Positions 1-8,742 of a stretch of 64,000 bases of DNA are shown piece by piece (the stretch's first letter is position 1; every line of letters begins with the position of its first letter). The position numbers and the translations under genes were made by a program. The stretch is from NCBI RefSeq assembly GCF_003368325.1, contig NZ_CP031466.1, positions 1,426,001 through 1,490,000 of the forward strand, read 5' to 3'. Origin of the DNA: Paraburkholderia caffeinilytica (lineage in GTDB: Bacteria > Pseudomonadota > Gammaproteobacteria > Burkholderiales > Burkholderiaceae). Under the pieces are notes generated by a model that saw only the letters and a list, made by a program, of their open reading frames with translations, had not been told where the DNA came from and made no database searches.

Positions 1-42
1 TTCTGTTTTTCCCGGATCGTGTGGCCCATGAATGCACTCTAA

Positions 43-59
43 ATACCCTAGGGGGGTAT
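43..59. promoter_or_regulatory. CsoR/RcnR-family (DUF156) operator-like palindrome
   Basis: The sequence ATACCCTAGGGGGGTAT is a near-perfect inverted repeat of the A/T-G/C-rich kind bound by metal or sulfur sensors of the CsoR/RcnR/CstR family. It resembles my recollection of the Bacillus CsoR site at copZA. A TATTAT hexamer at 61-66 lies directly downstream and could be a -10 box for rightward transcription towards the phytochelatin-synthase-like gene at 222. It could instead serve a gene lying left of the window. No CsoR-family gene is in the window. Confidence 0.55.
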
Positions 60-221
60 ATATTATCAGATCGGACGGACAGCGGTTCAGTTCGCCCGCC
101 GTCTGGCCGCACATTCACGCGCTCATCGGTTTCGTGTTAAAAAACCGGAGCTTGCCGATGTGGGATGACATGCATCGGCACGGCCAAAGCGGTTCCGAAT
201 TCATCTGAAGCGGAAGAGTCG

Positions 222-1061
222 ATGTCCAGATATTCATTGATGCGCGCCGTCGAGCGCGTAGGCAGGCCTGAGTGGATCGTTGTGGTGCTGGCGGCAACAC
301 TGGCGGCCTGCGTGCCGCTTCCACCGGCTGCCAATCGGGCCACGGATCAAGCTTCACATCAAGATACGCATCAAGCCCCCGCACCGGGTGCGTCGCGCGC
401 AGCCGACGGGCCGTTGCCCGTTCCGCCGAACCTCGTTGCGCTGACGCAGCCGGCAGGTCAGAAGCGTTTGATGGCCGCCACCCGTAACCAGTCGTACTGG
501 CCGCTTTCGCAGTATTTCGAAACGCAGCGCAACGAAGCCTACTGTTCGGTCGCGACCTCGGTGATGGCGCTCAATGCATTGGGTATTCGCCGTCCGGCGT
601 CGACGCAGTACCCGGATTTCCCATTTTTCTCGCAAGAGGATTTTTTTCGCGGCATCGATCCGCAGGTGGCGAATGCCGCGCAAGTGTCGAAGGAGGGCAT
701 GACGCTCGACCAGCTCGGCACGGCCCTAAGCGCATTTCCTGTCGAGGTGAGGAAATTCCATGCCGGCGATCTGACGCTCGATCAGTTTCGCGATCTGATC
801 CGGAACACGACGGGCCACAGCGACCGCTTTGCGCTGTTGAACTTCAGGCGGGTGGAGATTGGCGAAGCAGGCGGCGGGCACTGGTCGCCGCTTGCCGCCT
901 ACGACGCCGCAAGCGACAGCGCGCTGCTTCTCGATGTGGCGCGCTACAAATATCCGGCTGTCTGGGTGCCGGTCGCTCAACTGTACGCGGGGGCGCAAGC
1001 GGTCGACAACGTGAGCGGACTTTCACGCGGCATCGTGATCGTCGGCACGCGTGCGAATTAA
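222..1061 (+). CDS. Phytochelatin-synthase-family lipoprotein (papain-like cysteine peptidase fold)
   Basis: This is a 279-aa protein. The start at 222 is chosen over an in-frame ATG at 165 because a purine-rich GCGGAAGAG lies just upstream and because it places an N-terminal lipoprotein signal correctly: a hydrophobic run ends in LAAC with the lipidated Cys at residue 30. Residues 31-65 are a low-complexity linker. The rest matches the phytochelatin synthase/gamma-glutamylcysteine dipeptidyl-transferase fold (PF05023). Visible catalytic residues are Cys108 in EAYCSVATS, His220 in GGHWSPLAAY and Asp238 in LLLDVARYKYP. Bacterial members usually cleave glycine from glutathione and may make little phytochelatin. 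With a lipid anchor it would act in the periplasm on thiol peptides, perhaps in metal or glutathione handling. The CsoR-like site upstream fits a metal or thiol link, but that is inference. Confidence 0.82.
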   Translation: MSRYSLMRAVERVGRPEWIVVVLAATLAACVPLPPAANRATDQASHQDTHQAPAPGASRAADGPLPVPPNLVALTQPAGQKRLMAATRNQSYWPLSQYFETQRNEAYCSVATSVMALNALGIRRPASTQYPDFPFFSQEDFFRGIDPQVANAAQVSKEGMTLDQLGTALSAFPVEVRKFHAGDLTLDQFRDLIRNTTGHSDRFALLNFRRVEIGEAGGGHWSPLAAYDAASDSALLLDVARYKYPAVWVPVAQLYAGAQAVDNVSGLSRGIVIVGTRAN

Positions 1062-1135
1062 CGAACTGGCAACTTGATCTGCACGGCCTTCCGGTCAAGC
1101 CGACCGGAGCCAGCCGCGAATGGGTTGCGCGCGCA

Positions 1136-1783
1136 TCAATCGTCCTGGTTGCGCCATTCGGTGAGTCCCTCTCGTGTATTCAATTCGATGAACGAGGGCA
1201 GGGCGCGCAGTCCACGGATATAGCGCGCAAGATGCGGCCAGCCGAGTGCGGGTTGCGGCATATGCCGTGTCCAGCGCATCAGCACGATCGCGAGGAAATC
1301 GGCGGTGCTGAGCGTGCCGCCGATCAGATAGTCACGTCCGTCGGCGAGATCGGCGTCGAGCCGGTTACAGGCTTCTTCGATGCGCCGCCGCGCAAGCGCC
1401 TGGACCGCTTCGGCACCGGCAGGATCGCCGTCGACGCCCGCATAGAACCAGTCGCGCATGGCGGGCAACAGCGTGTTGGCCAGATAGATCATCAACTCCA
1501 GCCACGCCGCACGATCGACGGAGCCTGGCGCCGGTGCGAGGGCGGCTTCAGGATGCCGCTCGGCCAGCAGCATCAGCAGCGCGGCGGACTCGTGGCGTGG
1601 CGCCCCGTCGACTACCAATGTGGGAACGCGGCCCGAAGGATTCAACCGAAGATATTCAGGGTTTCGCTGATTGCCGGCGTCGATGTCGACAAGGTGGACG
1701 TCGAACGGGATGTTCATTTCTATCAACATCCAGTGAACGGCCATGCTTGCAGCGCCCGGCGAGTAGTAAAGAAGATAGTCCAT
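1136..1783 (-). CDS. Glutathione S-transferase family protein
   Basis: This 215-aa protein starts MDYLLYYSPGAAS; an in-frame start five codons upstream at 1798 is possible. The N-terminal thioredoxin-like domain (about 1-80) has the cis-Pro region GRVPTLVVDG and the glutathione-binding ESAALLMLL turn. The C-terminal all-helical domain (about 90-215) carries the TADFLAIVLMRW segment typical of bacterial GSTs. It is a cytosolic enzyme that conjugates or reduces electrophilic substrates with glutathione; the substrate cannot be read from sequence. It is convergent with the phytochelatin-synthase-like gene, which also belongs to a glutathione-using family, but the two are not in an operon. Confidence 0.88.
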   Translation of the reverse strand: MDYLLYYSPGAASMAVHWMLIEMNIPFDVHLVDIDAGNQRNPEYLRLNPSGRVPTLVVDGAPRHESAALLMLLAERHPEAALAPAPGSVDRAAWLELMIYLANTLLPAMRDWFYAGVDGDPAGAEAVQALARRRIEEACNRLDADLADGRDYLIGGTLSTADFLAIVLMRWTRHMPQPALGWPHLARYIRGLRALPSFIELNTREGLTEWRNQDD

Positions 1784-1948
1784 TCGTTCGCTCCGCATAC
1801 TCGTCCGGTTATTCGGTCATTCGATTCGATCGACTTCAAGTCGGGCGTAGTCTAGCCTGATTCGCGAAGGCCTCCCACTCGATAGACTCACGAAAATGGC
1901 ATGACGTGTGCCCCATTCTGTCTGACGTCGAACGCTGCGGGAGACGTG

Positions 1949-1983
1949 AAAAAGGGGCTGGCGCTTCAGGCGACCAGCCCCTT
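1949..1983 (-). terminator. Rho-independent terminator for the symporter operon
   Basis: An 8-bp perfect stem, GGGGCTGG (1954-1961) with CCAGCCCC (1974-1981), has a 12-nt loop. Read on the minus strand it is followed by a T-run (complement of the A-run at 1949-1953). It lies 33 nt past the stop codon of the symporter at 2016, so it ends the DUF3311-symporter transcript. Confidence 0.85.
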
Positions 1984-2015
1984 CAACCGCTAGACAGGAC
2001 GCTACGAAGAAAACC

Positions 2016-3488
2016 TCAATGCACCGGCGCGTGAGTCTGCTCGACCGGCCGCGGCTGCGTCACCGCGCTCACCACGGCAAAGACAATCACGTTCACGGCC
2101 AGCGCCAGGAAGCCGATATTGACGTCCTTCAGCGCGTCGGGCAAAAACGGCATCAATTGTGCAACAGTCAGATGCAGGGTGGTCGTTAGGGTCACCACCG
2201 CAACGCCCGCGAGAATCCCGCAAAACGCGCCGTACTTGGTCGCGCGGTTGTGCGGCAGCAAACTGCAGATCACCGCCGGAAACAGCTGGGTCACGAAGCT
2301 GTAACCCATCAGCAGCAACGCCACGATCGTTTCGCCGCCATGCAGCGTAAAGCCCACTGCCACCAGCGCCACCAGCGGCACCAGAAAGCGCGCGAGCTTC
2401 GCCACCGTCGCGTCCGACGCCTTGCGGCTTATCATGCCGCGATACACGTCGTTGGCGAGCAGCGTGGACGCCGACGTCAGGATCATCGAGCCCGGCACCA
2501 GCGCCGTCAGAATCCCGGCTGCGCCGATCACGCCGACGAACCATGGGTCGAAGGTCTGCAGCGACAGGCGGAACAGCGACAGGTCGATGTCGCCGCCCTT
2601 CAGGCCCGGCACCTTCAGCGTCGCCGCAAAGCCCACGAAGAACACGAACAGCAGAATCAACTGGTACAGCGGCAGCACCATCGCGTTGCGCCGGAAAATA
2701 CGCTCGTCCTTCGCCGTGAAAATCGAACCGAACGTGTGCGGCCACATGAAGAAGCCCAGCGCGGTCAGGAGCACGGTCGACTGGAACCAGGTGACGCTCG
2801 AACCCTTGGCCGGGAAGGTCAGGAAGCCCGGGCGCGCGGCGTCGATGGCGTGGAACATCTCGCCGAGGCCGCCGTAGTAGTGCAACGGTAAATAGATGCC
2901 GAGGAACAGCACGATCGCCAGAATCAGCAGATCCTTCACCACCGAATTCCACGCGGAGCCGCGCACGCCGGAGACGGTCACGTAAGACGTCACCACCGCG
3001 GCGCCGATCCAGATGGCGGCTGTCGACGAAATCGCGCCATACGAGGCCGTCGCCACGATGATGCCGAGGCCCTTGAGTTGCAGCACGAGGTACGGAATCA
3101 GCGCGGCCACGCCGACCAGCGCGACGAGCGTGCCGAGCGCCGGGCTGTCGTACTTGCGCGTGAAAAAGTGCGGCTGCGAGACGAGATGGTGATTTTTCGC
3201 GTAACGCCAGATGGGCGGCAGCATCCAGTACGAGAGGATGTACGCCAGCGTGCCGTAGGCAAGAATGTAGTAGACCGGTGCGCCCTTGCCGTAGGCAAAG
3301 CCGCTACCGCCGAGGAAGGTGAAGGTGGTGTAGATTTCGCCCGCCATCAGCAGGAACACGAACGCGGTGCCGAAACTGCGTCCGCCCACGGTCCACTGTT
3401 CCAGACTCATGTCGTGGCCGCGCCGCGCGCGCATGCCCAGGTACAGCGCAAACAGCGTAATGGCCGCAATGATGACGAGTGCGCTCAT
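2016..3488 (-). CDS. Sodium:solute symporter (SSS family), monocarboxylate-type permease
   Basis: This 490-aa inner-membrane protein has about 13 hydrophobic segments. Its start overlaps the stop of the upstream DUF3311 gene by 4 nt (ATGA), which decides the start at 3488. Family features include the early GGRSFGTAFVFLLMAGEIYTTFTF stretch (here GGRSF, then GEIYTTFTFLGG), the ADVAxxxV-like core and the GIxxALxPGSMIL segment about residue 345. Pairing with a small DUF3311 protein is typical of the MctP-like branch that imports lactate, pyruvate or other short monocarboxylates with a cation. The exact substrate is not visible. A hairpin terminator follows, so this is the last gene of a two-gene operon. 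Confidence 0.85.
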   Translation of the reverse strand: MSALVIIAAITLFALYLGMRARRGHDMSLEQWTVGGRSFGTAFVFLLMAGEIYTTFTFLGGSGFAYGKGAPVYYILAYGTLAYILSYWMLPPIWRYAKNHHLVSQPHFFTRKYDSPALGTLVALVGVAALIPYLVLQLKGLGIIVATASYGAISSTAAIWIGAAVVTSYVTVSGVRGSAWNSVVKDLLILAIVLFLGIYLPLHYYGGLGEMFHAIDAARPGFLTFPAKGSSVTWFQSTVLLTALGFFMWPHTFGSIFTAKDERIFRRNAMVLPLYQLILLFVFFVGFAATLKVPGLKGGDIDLSLFRLSLQTFDPWFVGVIGAAGILTALVPGSMILTSASTLLANDVYRGMISRKASDATVAKLARFLVPLVALVAVGFTLHGGETIVALLLMGYSFVTQLFPAVICSLLPHNRATKYGAFCGILAGVAVVTLTTTLHLTVAQLMPFLPDALKDVNIGFLALAVNVIVFAVVSAVTQPRPVEQTHAPVH

Positions 3489-3700
3489 GATCGGACCTCT
3501 TCGCCTTCCACGGCGAGCTGACGGTTGCTCGGGTCCAGGCGGTAGATGATCGCCATGATGATCGAACTCAGCACGACCCACATGACGATCCAGGCCAGCA
3601 CGAACGGTATGCCGAGCACCAGCGGCTCGACGTAATTCACAAACGGGACGCCGAGCAGAATGCCGACGAACGGCAGTGCGGCGAGTACACGAAGCAACAT
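3485..3700 (-). CDS. DUF3311 small membrane protein, symporter partner
   Basis: This 71-aa protein starts MLLRVLAALPFVGILLG and has two predicted membrane helices (about 5-25 and 33-55) and a short charged tail. The start at 3700 has a GAGGAG ribosome site just upstream. The stop overlaps the start of the symporter gene by 4 nt, so the two are translationally coupled. DUF3311 proteins are almost always found next to SSS symporters and are presumed small subunits or assembly partners; no biochemical role is established that I can cite. Confidence 0.85.
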   Translation of the reverse strand: MLLRVLAALPFVGILLGVPFVNYVEPLVLGIPFVLAWIVMWVVLSSIIMAIIYRLDPSNRQLAVEGEEVRS

Positions 3701-4061
3701 GGGGGCAACTCCTCGAACCGGTAAGTACGTCTCGTTGATCTCGTTGAAAGTGCGGCTTCGCTGGGGACTGTATGCCTGATGCTTCGGTTGCGTAAAGTCA
3801 GTCAAAAAAGTGTAGGCTTTCCGAAAGTTGTGCGCGCATCTTTCGGCGTTCGTCTGCTGCGGTGCAGCGCCGCGCGCCGCTTGCATCGCCCCCCTTTTTT
3901 ACCAATTTGCGTGCCGCGCCGCGATATCATCTGACCCACGCAACGCGAGCATCGATCTGGACAGCCCGAAGGCGTCCGGCACTTCAACCTGGCGTGGCGC
4001 TCTTGTGGGCAGTCAGTCAATCAGTCAGGCCGCCCGAGCCGCTGCACGAAACGGATCGCAT

Positions 4062-4739
4062 ATGGTCGACAGTCTGATCTCGGACATCCTCTTTGGCTTT
4101 ACGGGTTTGATCAGCATCATCAACCCAATCGGCATGGCGTTCGTCTTTCTCGACCGGACCGCATCGCTCACCACGGAAGACCGCACGGCGCTCGCCAAGA
4201 AGATCGCCTTCAACGTCATGTGCGTATTGCTTGTCGCCTTCTTCGTCGGCACCCCGATTCTCCATTTCTTCGGCATCTCCATGGAGGCATTGCGCATTGG
4301 CGGAGGCCTCGCGGTCGCGGTCGGCGGCTGGCAGATGCTCAACGCGCCGGACACGCAACCGGCCGAGCAGCCGTCGGTCAAGCGCGTGGATGCGGACAAC
4401 GCCACGTCGAAGGCGTTCTTCCCGCTCACCATTCCACTCACCACCGGGCCGGGCTCGATCGCCACCGCGATCGCGCTGACCGCGAACCGCACGCATAAGC
4501 TCTCGGCGTTCGTGCTGTCTAGCATCGCGTCGGTGGTGATCACGCTGCTGGTGGCGGCCACCGTGTATCTGATCTACAGCCGGGCGGTGGTTTTTGCCAA
4601 GTATCTCGGCGTGGACGGCACCAAGGTCGCGATGCGCGTCTCGTCGTTTCTGCTGCTGTGCATCGGCGTGCAGATTATCCTGACCGGTTTCTCGGAGTTC
4701 CTGATACCGATCGCGCAGATGCAACCCGTGGTCAAATAG
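4062..4739 (+). CDS. MarC family inner-membrane protein
   Basis: This 225-aa protein has about six transmembrane helices and the family hallmarks: SIINPIGMAFVFLDRT at residues 17-32, and the second-half repeat FFPLTIPLTTGPGSIATAI near residue 125. The ATG at 4062 is used because MarC proteins begin directly with the first helix; the longer in-frame extension upstream has no such homology. MarC proteins (PF01914) were once linked to multiple antibiotic resistance, but their function is unproven; some are annotated as NAAT amino-acid transporters. It lies alone, divergent from the symporter operon. Confidence 0.87.
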   Translation: MVDSLISDILFGFTGLISIINPIGMAFVFLDRTASLTTEDRTALAKKIAFNVMCVLLVAFFVGTPILHFFGISMEALRIGGGLAVAVGGWQMLNAPDTQPAEQPSVKRVDADNATSKAFFPLTIPLTTGPGSIATAIALTANRTHKLSAFVLSSIASVVITLLVAATVYLIYSRAVVFAKYLGVDGTKVAMRVSSFLLLCIGVQIILTGFSEFLIPIAQMQPVVK

Positions 4740-4824
4740 CGATCGGCGGCGCGCGAGCCTGCTCGAGGCTGCGCGAGGTTCGTCAGACATCTCGTCGCAT
4801 GTCGTTGCAACAGGAGGGGAACTC

Positions 4825-5658
4825 ATGTGCCGCTGGCTCGCTTATACCGGTAACGCGCTTCAACTCGAAACGGTGCTGTTCAACGCCAAACACTCCCTGA
4901 TCGACCAGAGCCTGCATTCGCGGCTCGGCCAGACCACCACGAACGGCGACGGCTTCGGCATCGGCTGGTACGGTCATCCGACCGACATCCCGTTTCGCTA
5001 CCGCTGCATCCAGCCCGCATGGAGCGATCGCAATCTGCGCGAGGCCGCGCGGGCGATCCGCGCGCCGCTGTTCGTCGCGCACATACGTGCGGCCACCGGC
5101 ACGCCGTCGCAGGAAACCAACTGTCATCCGTTCCGTTACGGCCGATGGCTCTTCATGCATAACGGACTCGTGCGCAACTTTCCGCTGGTACGCCGCGATC
5201 TGATGCTGGCGATCGATCCAGGATTGTTTCCGTCGGTCGAAGGCTCGACGGATTCCGAGGTGCTGTTTTTTCTCGCGCTGACCTTCGGTCTCGAACTCGC
5301 GCCGGTGACCGCGCTCGAACGGATGGTGGGTTTCGTCGAAGACATCGGGCGCAAACACGGCGTCGATGAACCGTTGAACATGACCATATGCGCCACCGAC
5401 GGCGAGCAGATCGTCGCGGTTCGCTATTCGAGCGAAGGGCAGTCGCGCTCGCTCTTCCACAGCACTTCGTTCCGGCATCTGCACGATCTGTATCCGGACG
5501 ACCCGCGCATCGCGACGGCGGGTGAAGACGCCTTTCTGGTGTTGTCGGAGCCGCTCTCGGATTTGCCTGGCTGGTGGGAGGAGATTCCGGAGAGCACGGC
5601 GGTGATCGCACGGGGCGGGGAAATCGAGCAGTATCCGTTCAAGCCGCAACTGGCGTAG
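4825..5658 (+). CDS. Class II glutamine amidotransferase (YafJ/EgtC-like)
   Basis: This 277-aa single-domain Ntn-hydrolase begins MCRWLAYTG, so Cys2 becomes the N-terminal nucleophile after Met removal. Family motifs follow: NGDGFGIGWYG about residue 40, HIRAATGTPSQETNCHPF about 90-107 and FMHNGLV about 112. An AGGAGGGG ribosome site lies 9 nt upstream. Such stand-alone domains hydrolyse the gamma-amide of glutamine or a gamma-glutamyl bond; YafJ-like members have no agreed substrate and EgtC members act in ergothioneine synthesis. No ergothioneine genes are nearby, so the substrate stays open. Confidence 0.87.
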   Translation: MCRWLAYTGNALQLETVLFNAKHSLIDQSLHSRLGQTTTNGDGFGIGWYGHPTDIPFRYRCIQPAWSDRNLREAARAIRAPLFVAHIRAATGTPSQETNCHPFRYGRWLFMHNGLVRNFPLVRRDLMLAIDPGLFPSVEGSTDSEVLFFLALTFGLELAPVTALERMVGFVEDIGRKHGVDEPLNMTICATDGEQIVAVRYSSEGQSRSLFHSTSFRHLHDLYPDDPRIATAGEDAFLVLSEPLSDLPGWWEEIPESTAVIARGGEIEQYPFKPQLA

Positions 5659-5680
5659 GCGCGCCGTCGAAGAGTCCGTT

Positions 5681-5730
5681 GGATGTGGGGCGATGCGGGT
5701 CGATGCGGGTCGATGCGGGCCGATGCGTCA
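5681..5730. repeat. 10-bp tandem repeat, about five units
   Basis: Three near-identical 10-mers, CGATGCGGGT, CGATGCGGGT and CGATGCGGGC (5691-5720), are flanked by degenerate copies at 5681-5690 and 5721-5730. The array sits between the convergent ends of the amidotransferase and the CobT-like gene and overlaps the stop codon of the latter (5728-5730). Confidence 0.85.
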
Positions 5731-7497
5731 GCGCGTCAGCAACATCGCACTCAAGACCGAGAACACCGTCGACGGCAACTCGGCAAGCCGGCTCACCACC
5801 ACGTTGTGCGGATAGAAGTCCTCGACCGCATCGGTCAGCACGCCGATCCCCAGCAGTTCGATGCCGCGCTTCTGGATCGCCGCCACGCGTTCGCGCAGAT
5901 CGTGGCGCAAGACCTGCGGGTCGCCGTCGCCGGTCGACGGATAGCCGTCGGAGAACACGATCAGAATACGCCGCTCGGCTCGATGATCCGCGAGCCGCGT
6001 CGCGGCCCAGGCGAGCGCCTCGCCGTCCGGATTCTCGTGGCCGCAATCGATCGCGGCGATCCCGTTCAGATCGATCGCGCCAAAGCGTTTGTAGACCTTC
6101 AGATCGAGCCGTTCCACAAAGCGGTTGTAGCGCTGCAGATCCGCGCCGGCCGCCCGTTGCCGTTCGTACAGTTGCTTCATCGGCGCGGACTCGAGCGAGC
6201 AATAGCCGAGCACTTCGCAGTCGAACGACAGTTGCGTCAGCGCATCGCACAGCGCGGTCGCGCACAGGCGCGCGAGCTCGATCTTGCGCCCGGCCATCGA
6301 GCCGCTGCGATCGATCAGCAAGGTCACGGCGACGTCGCGTCCTTTGGCCGCCCGCTGCGTGCGAAACGGCGTGCGATAACCGGGCGAGGTCGCCAGTTTG
6401 GCCAGCGCGGTGCGGTCGATCTCGCCGCGTTCCTGTTCGCGGCGCCAACGGGTGCGTTCGTCGGCGCTTAGCGCACGCTCGAGTTTCTCCTTGAGCGGCG
6501 CCGTGTCCGCCCGCGCCTGCGCGCGAAGCTCGCGCCATGTCGCGCTGTCGCCTTGACCGGTGAGGTCGGCGATCTCGTCGAACTCGGTGGCGAGCGGAAT
6601 CGAGAGCCGCGTGCGAGCGACGCTTGCCGCCGCGCCGGCGTCGCCTTCGGAACGTGCAGACGGTCGCTGTGCATCGGCCAGCGATTGCCCCATGCCCACC
6701 GCGTTTTCCGCTTGTGCGCCACCGCTTCTGTCGGACGGCGGCGAGGCTGCGCTGTTCCGATCGGGGAAGACCGCATCGTCATCGTCGAACGGTGCGCACG
6801 AAGCGGCGGAAGTTTGCGTGTCGATGTCCTCGACCGGATCCGCGGTGAACACCATGCTGTTGACATCGCCTGCGGACAAGGCCCGCACGCGCGCCACCAG
6901 GGCCTGCGCCGCCGCGATGCTTTGCGCGGTCGAACGGCTTTCGCGCGACTCGTCCAGCAGGTCCTGCGCGGCGTGCAGCGCGGCCAGCAGGGAATGACCC
7001 GCTTCGGTCCGGGTCGGCGTTTCGTCCCACAGCGTGCGCTCCACCAGCCAGACCAGCCGGTCGCGCCAATGGAGTTTCGGCCAGCGTTGCCGCGCCTGCT
7101 CGGCGGCATGCCCGCGCAGTTTGCCGATGAACCAGCGCGCGCCGGGATACTCGTCGAGCAGTTGTGAACAAACGCGTCGGTCCTCGATCACCTGCGCGAG
7201 ATTCGCGGCCACGCCGGGTGGCAGCGCGTTCATCTGCGCGAGCGACGAATGTTTGGCGCGTGCCACCAGCAGATCCAGATAGCCGGTCAGCACGTCGCGC
7301 TCGATGCCGCCGCTCAACTCGTAGTCGGGAATCACAATGCGGCCGGGCTCCACGCGCGGCCCATCCGGGCTGAAGGCGACTGTCACGCCGTATTGTCCGG
7401 TCAGCACGCGCGCCACCTTGCTGAGCGTCGATTCAAACGCGAAGCCTCGGGTGTCGCGCAGGGCATGCATGGCGGTCATCGTGCGTATCGTGCTCAC
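5728..7497 (-). CDS. CobT-like VWA-domain protein
   Basis: This protein is 589 aa from a GTG at 7497; ATGs at 7479 and 7470 are alternatives and no ribosome site settles it. The N-terminal half is a poorly conserved helical region with an acidic, low-complexity segment about residues 230-290. The C-terminal third is a von Willebrand A domain with the MIDAS motif DRSGSMAG (about residue 395) and IVFSDGYPSTGD (about 525). The layout matches CobT/CoxE-type proteins that work with an AAA+ ATPase. That ATPase is the adjacent upstream gene, 18 nt away. In cobaltochelatase, CobS and CobT act with CobN, but no CobN or other cobalamin gene is present here, so the pair may remodel a different metalloenzyme. 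Confidence 0.82.
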   Translation of the reverse strand: MSTIRTMTAMHALRDTRGFAFESTLSKVARVLTGQYGVTVAFSPDGPRVEPGRIVIPDYELSGGIERDVLTGYLDLLVARAKHSSLAQMNALPPGVAANLAQVIEDRRVCSQLLDEYPGARWFIGKLRGHAAEQARQRWPKLHWRDRLVWLVERTLWDETPTRTEAGHSLLAALHAAQDLLDESRESRSTAQSIAAAQALVARVRALSAGDVNSMVFTADPVEDIDTQTSAASCAPFDDDDAVFPDRNSAASPPSDRSGGAQAENAVGMGQSLADAQRPSARSEGDAGAAASVARTRLSIPLATEFDEIADLTGQGDSATWRELRAQARADTAPLKEKLERALSADERTRWRREQERGEIDRTALAKLATSPGYRTPFRTQRAAKGRDVAVTLLIDRSGSMAGRKIELARLCATALCDALTQLSFDCEVLGYCSLESAPMKQLYERQRAAGADLQRYNRFVERLDLKVYKRFGAIDLNGIAAIDCGHENPDGEALAWAATRLADHRAERRILIVFSDGYPSTGDGDPQVLRHDLRERVAAIQKRGIELLGIGVLTDAVEDFYPHNVVVSRLAELPSTVFSVLSAMLLTR

Positions 7498-7515
7498 TTT
7501 TACCGACAGGCGGCG

Positions 7516-8742
7516 TCAGGCGGCCGGCGCAATGTGATGGCGAACGATACCGCGAATCAGCGCCGCGTCTTCGGGGCTGACCTTCGCGTAGATCGCGGGA
7601 CCGGCGGCGCGTTCGGGGTCGCCGGTGCGCAGCATCAGCTCGGCCCAGTCGAGCAGGCGCCGCGTGGAGAATGCGCTCGACAGGTCTTCGCGGGCGAACG
7701 CCGCGCGGCAGTCGGCGGCAATCGCGGCGAGGGTCGCGGCGAGCGCGCGTGTCATATGCGGGGCGAGGGTGCGCATCAGCACGTCGGCTTCTTCGGCGGG
7801 CGTCAGATAGTCGAGCATGTAGACGCGCCAGCGATCGAGAAACGCCTCGTTCATCAGATTCGCGCCCTGATACAGATGACGGAACTGGCTCATCGCGCCG
7901 ACCGCATTGGCCGTGGCGAACAACCGGAACGCGGGATGCGGCGCGACGATCTCGTTGCCTTTTTCCTTCAGCACGAGACGGCCATGCGGTTCGAGCACGG
8001 CGGTGAGGGCGGCCAGAATCGACGGCTCGGCGAAATCGATTTCGTCGACGATCAGCCATAAGCCTTCGCGCATCGCCGTGGGCAGCACGCCGTCCACCCA
8101 GATCGTCTCGCCACCCTTGACCGTCCAGAAACCGACAAAATCGCCGACGGTGGTTTGCCCGTTCATGTTCGAGCGCAGCACGCCGTGATGCGAGCGCGCG
8201 GCAACCTGTTCGATCAGGCTGGTCTTGCCGGCGCCGGTGTGGCCGATCAGCATGACACGCCGGTTCTCCACGATGTCCTCGACGATGTCGTTAAAGCGCT
8301 CGGAAAACAGATAGGCAGGATTGACGCGCGGCACGAGCGGCGTCTCGACGCCGCAGGGCACGTCGACACGGCCGACGCGCACGGTTCCGCCCGCGCCCTC
8401 CGCCTGCGGACGCCGCTTCGCCGCCGAGGCGAGCGTCGCAACGCGCTGCAGCTCCGGCATGAAGGCCACCCGGCCGGCCGTGCCTGTTGCGTCCGCTGCG
8501 TCGGGCGTATCGATCGCAAAGCCTTCGCGGCGCCACTTCTTCAGTTTCGCGCGGAGGTTCTCCGCGTCGACCACCAGATCGATATCGACGGATCCGGCGC
8601 TGCTGCCGTCATCGACGCCATGCTCGAGCCGATAGCTCTCCGGCCGGTCCGCCACGCTGACGCGCCACCATTCCGCACCGCTTTCCGTCACACGTTGGTA
8701 AAGGCCAAGGTTTTCGTCTTCGGTCAGTTCAGGCGCGTTCAT
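7516..8742 (-). CDS. AAA+ ATPase, CobS/MoxR-like
   Basis: This 408-aa protein has its ATG at 8742; a TTG four codons earlier is less likely. The N-terminal 130 residues are variable. The AAA+ core has Walker A GHTGAGKTS (about residue 165), Walker B LWLIVDEID (about 228), sensor-1 region FATANAVG (about 275) and the downstream RWRVYMLDYL segment. The sequence is closest in style to CobS and MoxR ATPases that work with VWA proteins. It precedes the CobT-like gene in the same operon (18-nt gap). It would be an ATP-driven chaperone or metal-insertion motor; the client is unknown. Confidence 0.82.
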   Translation of the reverse strand: MNAPELTEDENLGLYQRVTESGAEWWRVSVADRPESYRLEHGVDDGSSAGSVDIDLVVDAENLRAKLKKWRREGFAIDTPDAADATGTAGRVAFMPELQRVATLASAAKRRPQAEGAGGTVRVGRVDVPCGVETPLVPRVNPAYLFSERFNDIVEDIVENRRVMLIGHTGAGKTSLIEQVAARSHHGVLRSNMNGQTTVGDFVGFWTVKGGETIWVDGVLPTAMREGLWLIVDEIDFAEPSILAALTAVLEPHGRLVLKEKGNEIVAPHPAFRLFATANAVGAMSQFRHLYQGANLMNEAFLDRWRVYMLDYLTPAEEADVLMRTLAPHMTRALAATLAAIAADCRAAFAREDLSSAFSTRRLLDWAELMLRTGDPERAAGPAIYAKVSPEDAALIRGIVRHHIAPAA

